A stretch of 64,000 bases of DNA, from positions 620,001 to 684,000 of the forward strand of contig JANATG010000012.1 in the NCBI GenBank assembly GCA_029449235.1, read 5' to 3'. The position numbers and the translations under genes are program-made. Below are positions 45,246-57,651 of this stretch, piece after piece (positions within the stretch are counted from its first letter, which is position 1; each line of letters begins with the position of its first letter). Under the pieces are notes generated by a model. That model was not told where the DNA came from and ran no database searches. It saw only the letters and a program-made list of their open reading frames with translations. The stretch comes from Linnemannia schmuckeri (Eukaryota; Mortierellomycota; Mortierellomycetes; Mortierellales; Mortierellaceae).

Positions 45246-48200
45246 ATTGTTGGCTATAGATCATCAACTGGTTGTTGTATTGTGTTCTGTTGTGGTTGTG
45301 TCGTGTTGGCTTGTTGGATAAGAACAAAGAGTCGAGGGAAGCTGACTTGCTACGATAGATAAATAGAGTTGAGGTGGTGGAAGGGTTAGAAAAGGAAGGA
45401 AAAGGAAGAAAGGAAGAGGATGAATGAAGGGTAATATATAGAGAGTAGGTGAGTAAAGGAGTGGATAACAGTGTACAGGCAAGACGGACAAAGAGAAAAA
45501 AAGACAAGAGGTGAGAAACCAATGAAAAGAAACAAAGACAAATTAAACCAAGGACAGGATAGAAGCGGAAGAGATGGATGATAAAATAAATTTGTATGTG
45601 CAACGGTTTAATTGCGAAGGAAGGGAAAGGAAAGTAAAGGAAAAGGAAGGGAAGGGGGAAAGCCTGCTTATATATATGTAAGGCGATGAAGAGGGGTGAT
45701 ATCTGTGTGACAGAGAGACAGAGAGAGAAACAAAAAAACAAAAAACAAAAACAAAAAAAAAAAAAAAAAAGTCAAACACACAAAGGAGCAATACATGTCC
45801 AAAAGAGATCATATGGGCTATGACAACAGCAGTAACAATGGACTATGGGTTGTGTGTTTGATCGACTCCTTGTGCCCTTGAACGGTTTGAGAAAAACATT
45901 ATACCAAGGGTCGTTTCCAGAAATAAAGAATTGAAAAAAAAGCAAGGGCCAGGCGAGGGCAATTATGGTCCATCATTGCTCCTCATACAAAAAAAAAAAA
46001 GAAAAGAAAACGCAACACATTAATTAAAAAGAAGCAAGTGAGCTCCAGAAACGAAATAGCGGTCGTTCGATCTTTTTTCGTTTTTTGTTGTATTGTTATG
46101 TTGTGTGGAAGAGCAATTGGACAGATAGAGAAAAAAAAAAAAAAAAGGAAAGGGAAAAAGGGAAAGGGAAAGGAGTTGTTGTATGGAGGGGGGAGCATCG
46201 AGTTTTGAATATGGTCTGAACAGAGCATTTAAGGAAGGTCTCTCACGATGGTGTGAAAGCAAAAATGTGTGTTGTTCAACTCAAAACAATGGAAGAGTTT
46301 TGCCTCGGGTGAATGAATGGGTGAATGGACGGAGAGGTGAATGGATGAGAGGCGAGGCAGGAGATAGGGAGGGAAGGAGAAGGAAAAAAGAGGATATCCA
46401 AAAGAGTTACAGAAGAAAAGATTGTTTCTGTTGTTTGCTGTCTGTTCGCAGCACCTTTTTTTTTCTCCAGATGGTTTATGATTATGCTCTCTCTGCTCCT
46501 CTTTTGTTTCATCGTGTCAAACTATCTCAAAAGGCTGCTGTTTCTCAGAGAGAAGGAAATAAAAAGGGCACGCATACAGACACACAACGCGTGCGCGTGC
46601 CTTATTGTTCATGTTCATCTGCATTGGAGTGTATGATAAGTCATGCAAACATAGGCGTGATAAAAAGAACAAAAAGAAAGAAAACAGCCTGCTGGGCGCA
46701 ATGTCTACAATATATATCTGTTGAGTTGAAGTGGGCAGTGAGAACAAGACAGGGTCCGAGAATAGCCTCCCTCTTCCCTTCGGTAGTATGACGAAGTGTG
46801 CGAAGCAAATTGCTTGTGTAAAGGATCAACAGAGATAATTACATGGGTCGATTGAGTGTACAATACGACGAGTACATGCAATCCCATCATCCTCAGCACC
46901 GTTACCTCCCAAAAGATGCAATTTAATAATAACACATAAAGGCGCTCAGCAAAAAAAAAATCCAATAACAACAAGCTTGTGCAACAAAACAAAATTAATA
47001 ATTTGGGTGGTAGTGTGCATAAGGATGTTATCGGGGATGTAAATTGGAGGAAGAGGACGGAAGGATACAAAGGAGAAAGGGAAAGAGGAGGGAAAAGGAG
47101 AGATGTGTGAGGAAGGTACAACAAAGGGAAAAGGGACGGAACGAATGGTGAAGGGAGGAGTGGAGGTTCGATTTTTGTGTGTCGGGTTGTTTCTGTCGGG
47201 TGCATTATTGCACACACACACCCACACAGACATAGGGGAAAGAAGCAGTGAACAGGCTGAGAGTGACACCTACCTAAAAGTCGCGTCCTCGGAAAGAGTG
47301 CGTTCCTGCTTTCTTTTTGTATGTAAGACCGAGGGTGAGGTGTGATGGTAGAGATGGTTGAATGAGGAAGTGAGAATGGAATGAGTTGAAATGAGTATTG
47401 ACGTGGACGTTTGGTGAGTGGACGGGACTGTGAACTTGAGCGGGAAGGAAAAGAGAGTGAATGAAAATGCTGAGTGGAAAGTATGAGGAGCAGAGGAAGA
47501 GAAGGAAATGGTGCGGGAGAGGAAAGGAGGCGTTAGAGAGAGTGTGAGTGCGAGGTAAAGAGAGAGAATGGATAAATATGTGTGTGAGTTCGAAGCGAAA
47601 GTGCTGAGCGAGTGGGAGAGAGCGAGAGAGAGGTTGAGAGACGAATGTGATTGTGATGGCGATGACGACGGATAGCAAATGGTATCGACGGAAGTAAGAA
47701 AGGAAAGAAGAAGTGAAGAAGAGGCAGAGTGAAGAAGAGGCAGAGTGAAGAAGAAGTAAAAAGAAGGCGGAAGGGACAGAAGGAAGCAACAGACAGCTTG
47801 ACGGAAGGAAGAAAGAGAGAGAGCGAGCAAGCAGCGACCGAAGAAGCAATGAGCAGCAGAGGCACAGAGAAGTACAAGGACTCTAATAATATGTTAATTG
47901 AGCACTAGAGACAGAGAGGACCAGGACCATTGTCGTATTATTTCATTTGGCGCGAAAAAAAATAAAAAAAAAAATGAATGTCATTTCGGGTGCTCTCATT
48001 TTTGGGACAACATTAATGGTGCTTGGTTGGTGTATTACAGGTATTTGATTAGTATCACCCTCGGTCTAGTGAATACGTAGGGGTGCAGCCAAGATATATA
48101 TGTGCATATGGGCGCCACTGCTGGTGTTTGCCAGGTCTGGTGCGCGAGAGGGGCTATCTGTTAGAGTTTCGTCAGTTACATGTCTAGCTAAGCGTGGGTT

Positions 48201-49059
48201 GCCCACTCCTACAATTCCACGTGAGAGAATCAACTTATGATCACAAACTGAGAGTGATCAGCGACCGTTGAGTTGATGGAGATATCTGAAACATTAGACT
48301 CTCTCTCTTGATCTTATTAACTGAATGTTGCCTTTGTACCTTGTCGTTGTAAGCCTGTCTATTGCAGTCAAGCAGGCGCAAGCAGGCACCCTCCAGTACT
48401 GGCACTGATTTGAGTAGCGTTGTTGGTTGCGACCTTCAACTTACCAGGCACACAGCACATACGACCACCGAAACGATCGCTTCCTAAGTCGTCAAATAAA
48501 GCAGTCTCTCTTAATTTTAAAAGAGTGCAATAAAGAGAGTTAAACCCATAAAATCGTAAGAAGGAATTAAACTATGAATATAAAAATCAAAAACATAATC
48601 TTGATACTTTGGGTACTTTGTACCCGTTGTTGGTTGTGAGATTCCTAGCGGCATTTCTAGACCAGATCGATGCCATCCTCGATCATGAATTGTGTGATTC
48701 TTTTTTCTATTATCGAGAGGTAGCCAACCCTTTCTCACACACACGTTTTTTTTTTTTTTCTTTTCTCTGAGTGCTTGGTCATCTTTCTCTTCTGTCTCTT
48801 TTTTGTGAACCCAAGGTGTCCGTACCAAGGCGTCCACCGTTATAATCGTCTTACGAGGAATTTGGGTCCAATCCAAACCACCACGGAGCAACGATCCCCT
48901 TAATAAATCAAATCAGAGCGAGCAAAGCTTCCTTGTCCTTCTTTTTGGTTCAACGAGGTCTTTTCTTTTCAGCTTCTGATTCGCATCTTTTCCTCTCTTC
49001 AGTCTCTCTCCTTCTCCCCCACTTAATTCCATCACCCCTTCCATCCTACTCGTGATACC
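45246..49059. other. Intergenic between DUSP and CCT-alpha genes
   Basis: 3.8 kb with no supported gene. The plus strand is strongly purine-rich at 45350-45760, which fits a CT-rich leader for the minus-strand DUSP, and again at about 47040-47870. Several overlapping minus-strand frames of 110-190 codons in the second tract are explained by base composition. A CACGTG lies at 48218-48223. A 7-bp perfect inverted repeat with a 9-base loop lies at 48238-48260. A CT-rich leader precedes the CCT-alpha start. Confidence 0.5.
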
Positions 49060-51525
49060 ATGTACGCCACGCAGCAGAGCACCAGCTTGTTCCTGGGAGG
49101 AGAGCGCACCTCAGGACAGAACATCCGCGATCAGAATGGTAGCCACTTCACTGTTATTATTATTATTGTAGACAGAACTTGGTCGCGCATCTTTCCTCAA
49201 GAACGGGCACAGACATATACACCTGCCTCTTTAACATTTGCATTCAAACGACACGATTACTCAAAGTCGAATACAACACGCAGGATACGCTGATCGCCTC
49301 CGTCTTGCACAACACAACCAGCATCATGACCTTCACCCAATCGTCGCACCACGATCCAGGAACAAAAAATATAACTTAACACCTTTTTGTTGCACATCGT
49401 TGACATCGCTCATAGTTCTCGCCGCCGCCTCGATCGCCAACATCGTCAAGTCCTCGCTCGGACCTGTCGGTCTCGACAAGATGATTGTCAACGAGATTGG
49501 AGTAAGCAATCAGTTCATTTCAGAGACGCTCGAGAGAGACAATATGTCGAGAGATCAGGCTGCGTAATAGTGTAGAGGAATGGCGTGTGTTCGATCTTTT
49601 ACTAATTATCCGATTCGCATGCTACTACCCCTTTGGCCTTTTATCCTCTAGGATGTCACTATCACCAACGACGGCGCCACTATTCTCAACATGTTGGAGG
49701 TCGAGCACCCTGCAGGAAGAATCCTAGTCGAGTTGGCCCAGCAGCAGGACAAGGAAGTCGGTGACGGCACCACGTCGGTCGTCATCATTGCCGCTGAGCT
49801 TTTGAAGAGGGCCAACGAGTTGGTCAAGAACAAGATCCATCCCACCACTATCATTACAGGATACAGACTGGCTTCCAAGGAGGCCTGTAGATTTATTGCC
49901 GACCAGATGTCCATCAAGGTCGACTCTCTTGGACGCGATTGCCTCGTCAACGCTGCCAAAACCAGCATGTCCAGCAAGATTATCGGATCGTAAGTGACGC
50001 TTTTGAGATACATTTTTTCAGGACACAGCATGCAGCGACCCATAATACATTTTTTATTCTTGTGGAGCACGGATCGATGGAGAGGAAAACAAAACCAGGG
50101 ACCATTATAATGCAATTGACATTAATCTTGTCGTGTCGCTTTATTCTCCCTCTCGCTCCTACTAGTTACGACGAGTTCTTCTCGAACATGGCTGTGGATG
50201 CTATGTTGGCTGTCAAGTCGACCAATAGTCGTGGCGAGAGCAAGTACCCTGTCAAGGCTGTCAACATCTTGAAGGCTCACGGAAAGAGTGCAACAGAGTC
50301 CATGCTTGTCAAAGGGTACGCTCTCAACTGCACAGTTGCCAGTCAGGCCATGAAGACCAACATCAAGGATGCCAAGATTGCTTGCTTGGATATCAATCTT
50401 CAGAAGGTCCGCATGAACCTCGGCGTCCACATCATGGTCGACGACCCCGACAAGCTCGAGGATATCCGCAAGCGGTACGTCTTTTACTCTTGGGTTGTGG
50501 ATCGAGTAGTGTTGAAGAAGCGGATGCATGGATCATAACTAACCTGGTGACACTTTTTATATGGAATGAATAGTGAGAGTGATATTACCACTGAACGCAT
50601 TCAAAAGATTCTCGCCACAGGCGCCAACGTTATCTTGACCACTAAGGGAATTGACGACATGTGCCTGAAGTTGTTTGTTGAGGCTGGCGCTATGGCTGTC
50701 CGTCGCTGCAAGAAGGAGGATCTCCGCCGCATTGCCAAGGCCACCGGTGCTACCTTGATCTCGACTTTGGCCAACTTGGAGGGCGAGGAGACGTACGACG
50801 CTTCGTACTTGGGTTATGCTGAGGAAGTTGTCCAGGAGAGGATCTCGGATGACGAGTGCATCTTGGTCAAGGGCACAAAGTCGCAGTCTTCGGCTTCAAT
50901 CATTCTCCGTGGAGCCAACGATTTCATGCTGGACGAGATGGAGCGCTCCCTTCACGATTCCCTCTGTGTTGTCAAGAGGACTCTCGAGAGTGGAAGCGTT
51001 GTCCCTGGAGGCGGAGCTGTCGAGACTGCCCTTAACATTTACCTCGAGAGCTATGCCACCACCTTGGTAAGCGTCACCACTATCTTCCTTCGCCTTCATT
51101 TGTATTCCTTTGTCCAGTCAGTCACACTTCTAACACATGAATGTACTTGCTTTGTCTTCTAAATGCACGAATAGGGCTCGCGCGAGCAATTGGCGATTAG
51201 CGAGTTTGCCAACGCCCTTCTTGTGATTCCCAAGACCTTGGCTGTCAACGCTGCCAAGGACTCTACAGATCTTGTGGCGACCCTCCGTACGCGCCACTAT
51301 GCCTCGCAGAAAAACGAGGCCGACAAGGAGTTGAAGTGGACTGGCTTGGATCTGATCAAGGGCGAGGTTCGTGATAACGTCCACGCCGGAGTTCTTGAGC
51401 CTGCTCTGTCTAAGATCCGTGCCCTCCGTTCGGCCACAGAAACGGCATTGTCGATCTTGCGTATTGACGATATGATTACTGTTGCACCCGAACAGCAGCA
51501 GCAGGATGATGGTCACGGACACTAA
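49060..51525 (+). CDS. TCP1: T-complex protein 1 subunit alpha (CCT-alpha)
   Basis: Subunit of the cytosolic group II chaperonin (TRiC/CCT), which folds actin, tubulin and other proteins with ATP. Six exons: 49060-49138, 49416-49501, 49652-49989, 50166-50474, 50574-51066 and 51175-51525, giving 551 residues, close to the family length. Visible hallmarks: LFLGGER near the N-terminus, KSSLGPVGLDKM, TNDGATIL, the ATP motif GDGTTSVV at 92-99, NKIHPTTIITGY, KTSMSSKIIG, LTTKGIDD, MERSLHDSL, VPGGGAVE, and KTLAVNAAKD. DMITV precedes a Gln/Asp/His-rich C-terminus. The alpha identity comes from the overall match to fungal TCP1, especially LFLGGER and the HPTTII region. Confidence 0.96.
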
Positions 51526-51818
51526 ATCAGGAGTTGTTTTAGTTGGGTGGTTGGATATTTTATCGCTTTTTCTTAAAAAAGAGGGCATGGCTTTGTCCTT
51601 TTGAGGAGGTATTCAGAGATGTTTTTTCATTATTTTTGACATATTAAACATTTTTTTATTCGCAAGTATTTACAGCATTACAAAGAGACGGCTATTTGTG
51701 GTGAGAAGAGGCTGACGGTGACAGTGGTGGCGCTTGTATTGCCGGAGACGGTGAGGGTACCGATGACAGAGGTCACTGTCACGGTCACGGACGCGCCTGT
51801 CGTAGTAGTTGTGCCGAT

Positions 51819-54805
51819 CTAAGGGATGGCAGAATTAGTAACAGTAATCGTGATGATAGTTGAAAGAACGGTTGTCTCAACAGGTGCAGCCGTGGTCGCT
51901 GTTGTTCCTGGAGCGACTGTCGTGATGGTAGTAGGAGGAGGAGAAGGAAGGGCACTAGTTGTGGGGGGAGAAGGAAGAGCACTGGTTGTAGGAGGAGAAG
52001 GAAGGGCACTGGTTGTGGGGGGAGGGATGATCACGATGGTGGTGGGTGTCTGGGTGGTCAAGGTGTTGGTAGTCGTCTGATGATCGGACATGGAGCTCGG
52101 AGTACTGAGAATCGGCACTGTTGTGATGGTGTTCGTGATCGTTGGGCGTCCTGAGATTGAACTTGGAGTCTGGATGAGTGTGGTTCCGGACGTTGTGCTA
52201 GTAGGCGTCTTGGTAGACGAAGTAGGGGGTTTGGAGACGGGCGGGAAGATAGGCACAAACTTGCCGCCGGGCCCATTGACTTGATAATCGTACTGGGTGT
52301 TCTCATTCAGCCATTCACACCGTCCAGCATCCGCGTTCTTGGTCACATTGCTATTGGCCAGCGCAAACTCAAAGACCGGGTTCGACTGGTCGTATTTGGG
52401 CCATTGGACTCGTGTGACATCTGGGTTCTGAGACGCCGCGCCAAAGGTAGCATTAGACGTCGTGTTGGGAGGGTTGGGATTGCCTGTCTTGGCGAATATC
52501 GTGAAGCGGTCGATGACCTGGCGGGCGAAGCGGGCATCGTCACCCGTCTGTTCAACACCGGGAGCAATATCGCCAGATCCGAATGAGGGGATGAGATCGT
52601 CGCCATGACAGATATATCCCTCGCAGAGAGGCGAGGGAGGCATACCGAGCGCTGAGGCCGAGTTCCGTCCATGATTCATCCGATAGGTGTAGAAATTCGA
52701 CTTTTTCATTGCGCCAGCACGACTGAAGATCAGATAGGGACAGACCCAATAGAAGTCTGTCATCCCCTGTCCAAACGCCTTGCGCACACTATCGGTCGAA
52801 TTGTCCTTCTTGTAGTAGGGCGACTTGATCAGAACTCGAGTCCGGTTGTAAGGTACCAATCTCGCAAACTCTGTATCAATATCGGCGAGGGGTATCGGGT
52901 TGGGCAGGGTCGTGGAAACAAATGAGTTACCCTCGTCCTTGGTAAACCCCCACAAGACATTCGCCTTTTTGTTGTACTTGCCAGACTTGAGAAGATCTGC
53001 AAAGTCTGCTGGGATGAGGGACTTATCGACGGTGGGCCGGAAGGCGGCCGCGGGAAGGATCCATTGGTTTTCGGGCTTTTGGAGGAGGGTGGATGAGGCC
53101 TTGACTTGTGCGGCGGTCACCTGGTCGGCGGTCTTGTTTCGTGCGCAGGCAAGATCGGAGGTTGAGCAGTTGAGGTTTTGCATCACCAACTTTGAAAGGT
53201 CGCTGCTGTACTTTGGACTCGAAAACGGACTAGTTTGCAATCATAAAAATGAGGTGGATGAAAGTCAGGCATTCATCCTCAACTTTGGCACATCTACCTT
53301 TTCCTTCCCTAACAAAATAAAACGCAAAAAATCATTCTTCTTACACGCCAACAGGGTCAGACTGCGAGATGACGTTCTTGTAAAGCCCAAATGCAGAGGG
53401 CGCCGAAAGCAGGGCGCGCATCGACCACCCACCCGCACTCTCTCCAAAAATCGTAACCTGACTGGGGTCACCACCGAATGCAACAATGTTGTTTTGGACC
53501 CATCGCAGAGCATAAATCTGGTCCCGGATAGCCAGGTTTCCTGGGGCTTTGGAGCGTGGGATCTCGGGTGTATTCTCAAACAGACCAAACGTGCTAAGAC
53601 GGTAGTCTGGTTTCAATGCATTGAATGATAAAAAATCGTTAAGTCTCAGATGCAAATTTTCAGCTTGGTTGAGTACACCGTAGAAAAAAAAGACAAAAAA
53701 TATAGACAAAAAACTTACTGAGAGTGACGACAACGACACCTCCTCGAGAAACAACGTTACCCGGTTCAAAGATAGGCGTCGATCCAGCCAACGCGGTAAA
53801 ACCGCCGCCATGGATATACACCATCACGGGTAATCTCTTCGCCTTTTGAGCCTTCAGCGACGGTGTGAACACATTCAAATACAAACAATCCTCCGACTGC
53901 CGTGCCCCCAAAAGCGATACTTCCTGTTCGGGTGTGAAATTCGCACCAGCGAACGGTAACTGCATACAGGCGTGTCCAAACTCGGTTGCGTCATTGGCCT
54001 TGTCGTTGCCACCGTACCTTTTAGGGTTGAGGCGAATGGGTTTCTGGAAACGTAGGTCGCCCAGTGGTGGTTCGGCGTAGGGAATTCCTAAGAAACGGAA
54101 CTGGTTCTGGTCACGGTAGCCTTGCCAAGTACCCGCCTTGGGCGTTCGGACCTTGATCTGTTTCGACTTGTCGATGGTCTTGACGCCGGTTTGGTAGCGT
54201 GGGAGGGAGTTTGTGCAGAGGGCGGGCAATTTGATCGTGCAGGAGAGCTGGAGGGTGCGGTCGGCCTTGCGGTCAAAGGCCATACACTTGGAGGTGTTGG
54301 TCCCGTTGCCATTGTTAACCCAGTAGCGGTTGGCGCGCTTGACCTCGTCGGCAGCGACGGGGGTTGTGTCGAGCAACTTGCGCAGGTTCGGAGTGCTCGA
54401 CTGTGCCAGTTCTAGTTGCATACATAAGTCAGAGAATATATATCTTATTAACGTCAGCGGCACATTATCTTTTTTTTTTTTTTTTTCCAATCCTGTACCA
54501 AATCGTCGCACAAAACCGTAAATAACAACAACAAAAAGGATGCACATACTCTCGCCCATGGTAGAGCACAACACCTGACTATCATTGTAACTCCTGGGCT
54601 TGGAGAGGAGGATGACTGGGTTCTTGGGGGTCTTGGAGTCAACATCGTTATCGAGCAGGAGGTGGACACCTTGGACATCCTTGGCGGCGGGTGCATTGGC
54701 GACCAGTGTTGCGGATACTCTGACTTCAGTTGAGTCTTGGAGTGGAGTCGCCTGGGCGGCTGCGGTGATGTATGCCAACAATAGGATTGTTTTTAACACC
54801 ACCAT
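51819..54805 (-). CDS. Secreted carboxylesterase with lectin-like domain and Ser/Thr/Pro tail, copy 5
   Basis: Minus strand, four exons: 54805-54550, 54411-53719, 53606-53345 and 53229-51819, giving 873 residues. Signal peptide MVVLKTILLLAYITAAAQA; N-terminal domain with VHLLLDNDVDSKTPK, a Cys before TMGE and the C-x14-C-x7-C ending. In the esterase, Ser373 is in GESAG, with Glu503 and His612. After FVPIFP, where copies 3 and 4 stop, it carries about 135 extra residues rich in Thr, Ser and Pro, including three copies of TTSALPSPP. Such a stalk could be O-mannosylated and hold the enzyme at the cell wall. The TAG stop is also a good intron acceptor (TACTAAT 18 bases before it). A 63-base intron 51881-51819 would extend the protein in frame by 46 codons to 51678. 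It is the closest relative of copy 4, but inverted and 27 kb away. Confidence 0.88.
51940..52020 (-). repeat. 27-bp coding tandem repeat, three copies
   Basis: Units at 51940-51966, 51967-51993 and 51994-52020 encode TTSALPSPP-type repeats in the tail of carboxylesterase copy 5. They differ by only a few bases, so repeat number may vary between strains. Confidence 0.85.
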
Positions 54806-55959
54806 TTTTTTTGTGTTGTTTCTGTGAGTTTTTGTATATGGGCGGTTTGATTCTTGGTGAGAGAATTGAAGAGTGGTGAAAACAAAAGAGGAGCTATATA
54901 AACTGAGGATTGTAGGTGTGAAGATTGGAAGAAGGGGATAAAAAAAAATATCATGGCGCCGTTGTATCAGAATGAACGCGATCAGGGCGTGTGCGATTCA
55001 GAAAAGATAAAAGCCCATCTGGATCCAGACATCATTTTGCGTTATTTTTCCTTCTTCGTCATTTGCCCTCACTTTCGACCACTAAGTGGCAAAGCAGGAT
55101 TGTTTGTTATCATTTTATTCTAAGAACTCGTACACATGGCCTATAGTTTTTCTACATGCGCCGTTTTGGCTCCACCAGCGGGGCCCTTGTGTGACTGAAA
55201 TCTCAATATAAACACTCACGCGATTGGCGAAGAGTCTGTCATGTTGACACGTCGAATGCGCTGATATTTTCTTAGACCATCTTTTCAGGGACGACTATCA
55301 GTTCAGAGACAATCATCACCTCACTACGAGAAGACGCCAACAAAGGAAGGAAAAAGGAACATAAGTGTCGCAACCAAATCACAAAATTTCAATCAAGAAG
55401 TACGAGGACTAACGCAAACATACAAACAGAAAAAAAAAAAAGCAATGGCCAAAAGCGTGTGCTATTTCCTTTCCTTCATTTTTTGCCCCCCAAAAAGTAC
55501 ACTCTCGGGTCGTGTGTGTTCGTCCTTGCCTCACTCTTCCGCCCTCCTCGCCCCTTGTAAGACTTCCACCCTCTATTTTTTTTCACAAAGCGTACGGTTG
55601 TTTTTCTTGGCCCTGATGTTCAAAAGAGAGACACTCTTCCTCCCCTTCCTTCCACCCCTTTTTTTTAATGTGTCTTTGTCAAGACAAAAAAGAAAGAACC
55701 CCAACGTTCTCGTTATCCGACGCTGCCTTTGTCCCTATCCTTATAGATAGCTTCGGATTTTGCTGCCGCTGCACTCCTTAGCATCTTTGCTTCTCTTTTC
55801 TTCGCACTTTTCTCCTCACCCTCACCTTTTGCAGAAAACATACACCCATTTTATCCTCCTTCGCCTCTCGCTCAATTCACACCTGCTTCTCCAGCAAATA
55901 TCCTCCAATCCACAACATTCTCATTCTCACAATCCTCCAATCTGCTGCACACAACACAA
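54806..55959. other. Divergent intergenic region between copy 5 and alpha/beta hydrolase
   Basis: 1.15 kb serving as promoter for two divergent genes. A TATATA with AT-rich flanks is at 54895-54900, 90 bases upstream of the copy 5 start. The hydrolase side is CT-rich with T runs near 55577 and 55662. No gene is seen. Confidence 0.5.
54894..54902 (-). promoter_or_regulatory. TATA-like element of carboxylesterase copy 5
   Basis: On the minus strand the sequence reads TTTATATAG about 90 bases before the ATG. This distance suits a core promoter with a short leader, but the assignment rests on motif and position alone. Confidence 0.4.
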
Positions 55960-57398
55960 ATGACACAACCCGCGACATCGCTGCCACGTTTCGAAAAGGG
56001 TCACATCAAAGTGGGCCTCGATCGAGGCGACAAGAAACCCCTCAAACTCTACTATGAAAAGACGGGCGAAGGACCCATAAAACTGTTCCTTATCACCGGA
56101 TTGGGCACACCCGCAAGCGGATGGGATCCAGTGGTAACGTTGAAATAAAACGACAAGAGCTATTGTAAAGCATTATTTCGTCAATGGACTGACAAAGCTG
56201 ACGTCTACTTGGGAGTAGGTCGAATATTTCTCAAAGCGGCCAGAGTACACGATTGTCGCGTTCGATAACCGTGGCGCTGGATACTCTGATGCTCCATACG
56301 GCCTCTACTCGTAAGTGTCAAGAGTGCCATGCGGAGTAGTAGAACACACAGTGAATGGATGGACGTGTGTTTCGTTTCCACTGCAGTAAGCCGAAATTCT
56401 TTGTACTCACATCATTTTTTTCCTTCCCCACACACTTGTTTTTCATTGCAGCACATCACAAATGGCACAGGATGCACTAGAGCTGTTAGACGCACTCGGA
56501 TGGCACTCAGACGTGAATGTCGCCGGAATCTCAATGGGAGGCATGATCTCCCTCGAATTGATCCTCGCTGCTCCGAAAAGGTTCTCTTCCTTAGTCCTGA
56601 CTTCAACCAACGCCGGCCGATCACCGCCACAGTTGGTCACCCTTGCCTTCTTCGCCAGGGTCTTAACGATCCTTGACCCGCACTTGCGCCTTAGGTTCAT
56701 TACTGATCATTTGTATCCCAAGGTGAGTGAGGATTACACCTTGTAAAGATTGAGGAAAGAGGGGAGGGGTGTGGTATGTACTTGATCATGTTCTCACTTG
56801 TGATTTTTTCTTGCTCTGTGGTAGAGCTGGCTAGATCAACCGGCGCCACCAGACACTGGATTCAAGACGAACAGGGACTTTGTCACCGTGGTAAGTAAGC
56901 TCGTCTTTTAACTGACCCGGTGTTCCCTTTCTCCACACTCATGCATGATGCGCATCCCCTCTTCCAAAGTGACAAAGTAACTCACAGACCTCTCTCCCTT
57001 ATCCTCTACTTTGCACCTTTCACCCCACAAAAACTTCAAATTTAAACAAACAAACAAACAAAAAGACCCTCAAGAAGCAATACATTGATATACCAATGCA
57101 ACCGCTCCACGCCAACATCGCCCAAGTATGGGCAGCACTCACACACCATGTCGACCCCCCGCGCCTAGCCCAGATTCGCGCCTCCCAGATCCCAGTCTTG
57201 ATCGTGACTGGGACCAACGATCACCTGGTTCGACACTCGGCGTCGCATTATATGCAGAAGCATTTGGGCTGTCAGATGAGTGTTTTTGAAGGGTCGGGAC
57301 ATATTATTCCTTCAGAGCAGACTGTGGCGTATTGTACTCTTGTGGAAGAGTTGATTTGTAAGAGTCGTGGTAGTGGTCATCATCAGTCCGAGATCTGA
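55960..57398 (+). CDS. Alpha/beta-hydrolase fold protein
   Basis: Probable soluble esterase or related hydrolase; the substrate cannot be read from sequence. Five exons: 55960-56133, 56219-56310, 56452-56722, 56825-56890 and 57066-57398, giving 311 residues. The oxyanion region is ITGLGTPASGWDPV, followed by VAFDNRGAGYSDAP. The nucleophile elbow is G-I-S-M-G with Ser116, and the likely acid and base are Asp253 in TGTNDHLV and His280 in GSGHIIP. No signal peptide or membrane segment is seen, so it is likely cytosolic. It is unrelated to the type-B carboxylesterases beyond the common fold. Confidence 0.87.
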
Positions 57399-57565
57399 CC
57401 ATCAATTCGCGCGACCGTGAGAGAGTATTTATTCGTTGTAGTAGAAAGAGAGAAAAGACCGAAAGAGTTTCTGTGTCGTAGTTTTGAATCTACTCTGTTC
57501 CAGGATGGTCCCAAGACCGAGGCGCCAATGCCACCGGCAGAACCCTATTATATATATCCAACCCA

Positions 57566-57571
57566 AATAAA
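57566..57571 (+). terminator. Poly(A) signal for alpha/beta hydrolase
   Basis: AATAAA lies 168 bases after the hydrolase stop and shortly before the 3' end of the convergent gene. Motif and position only. Confidence 0.4.
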
Positions 57572-57651
57572 AAGGCGCTAATTAACAAAACTATTCATGA
57601 GCGTCAGGGTCTACAGTAGCTTTTCCCCGGCGTTGCCTTAACAAAAAGAAC

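Noticed and set aside
47270..47877. Three overlapping minus-strand frames of 114-191 codons
   Set aside because: They are open in several frames at once because the strand is almost all pyrimidine. The translations are Ser/Leu/Phe/Pro low complexity.
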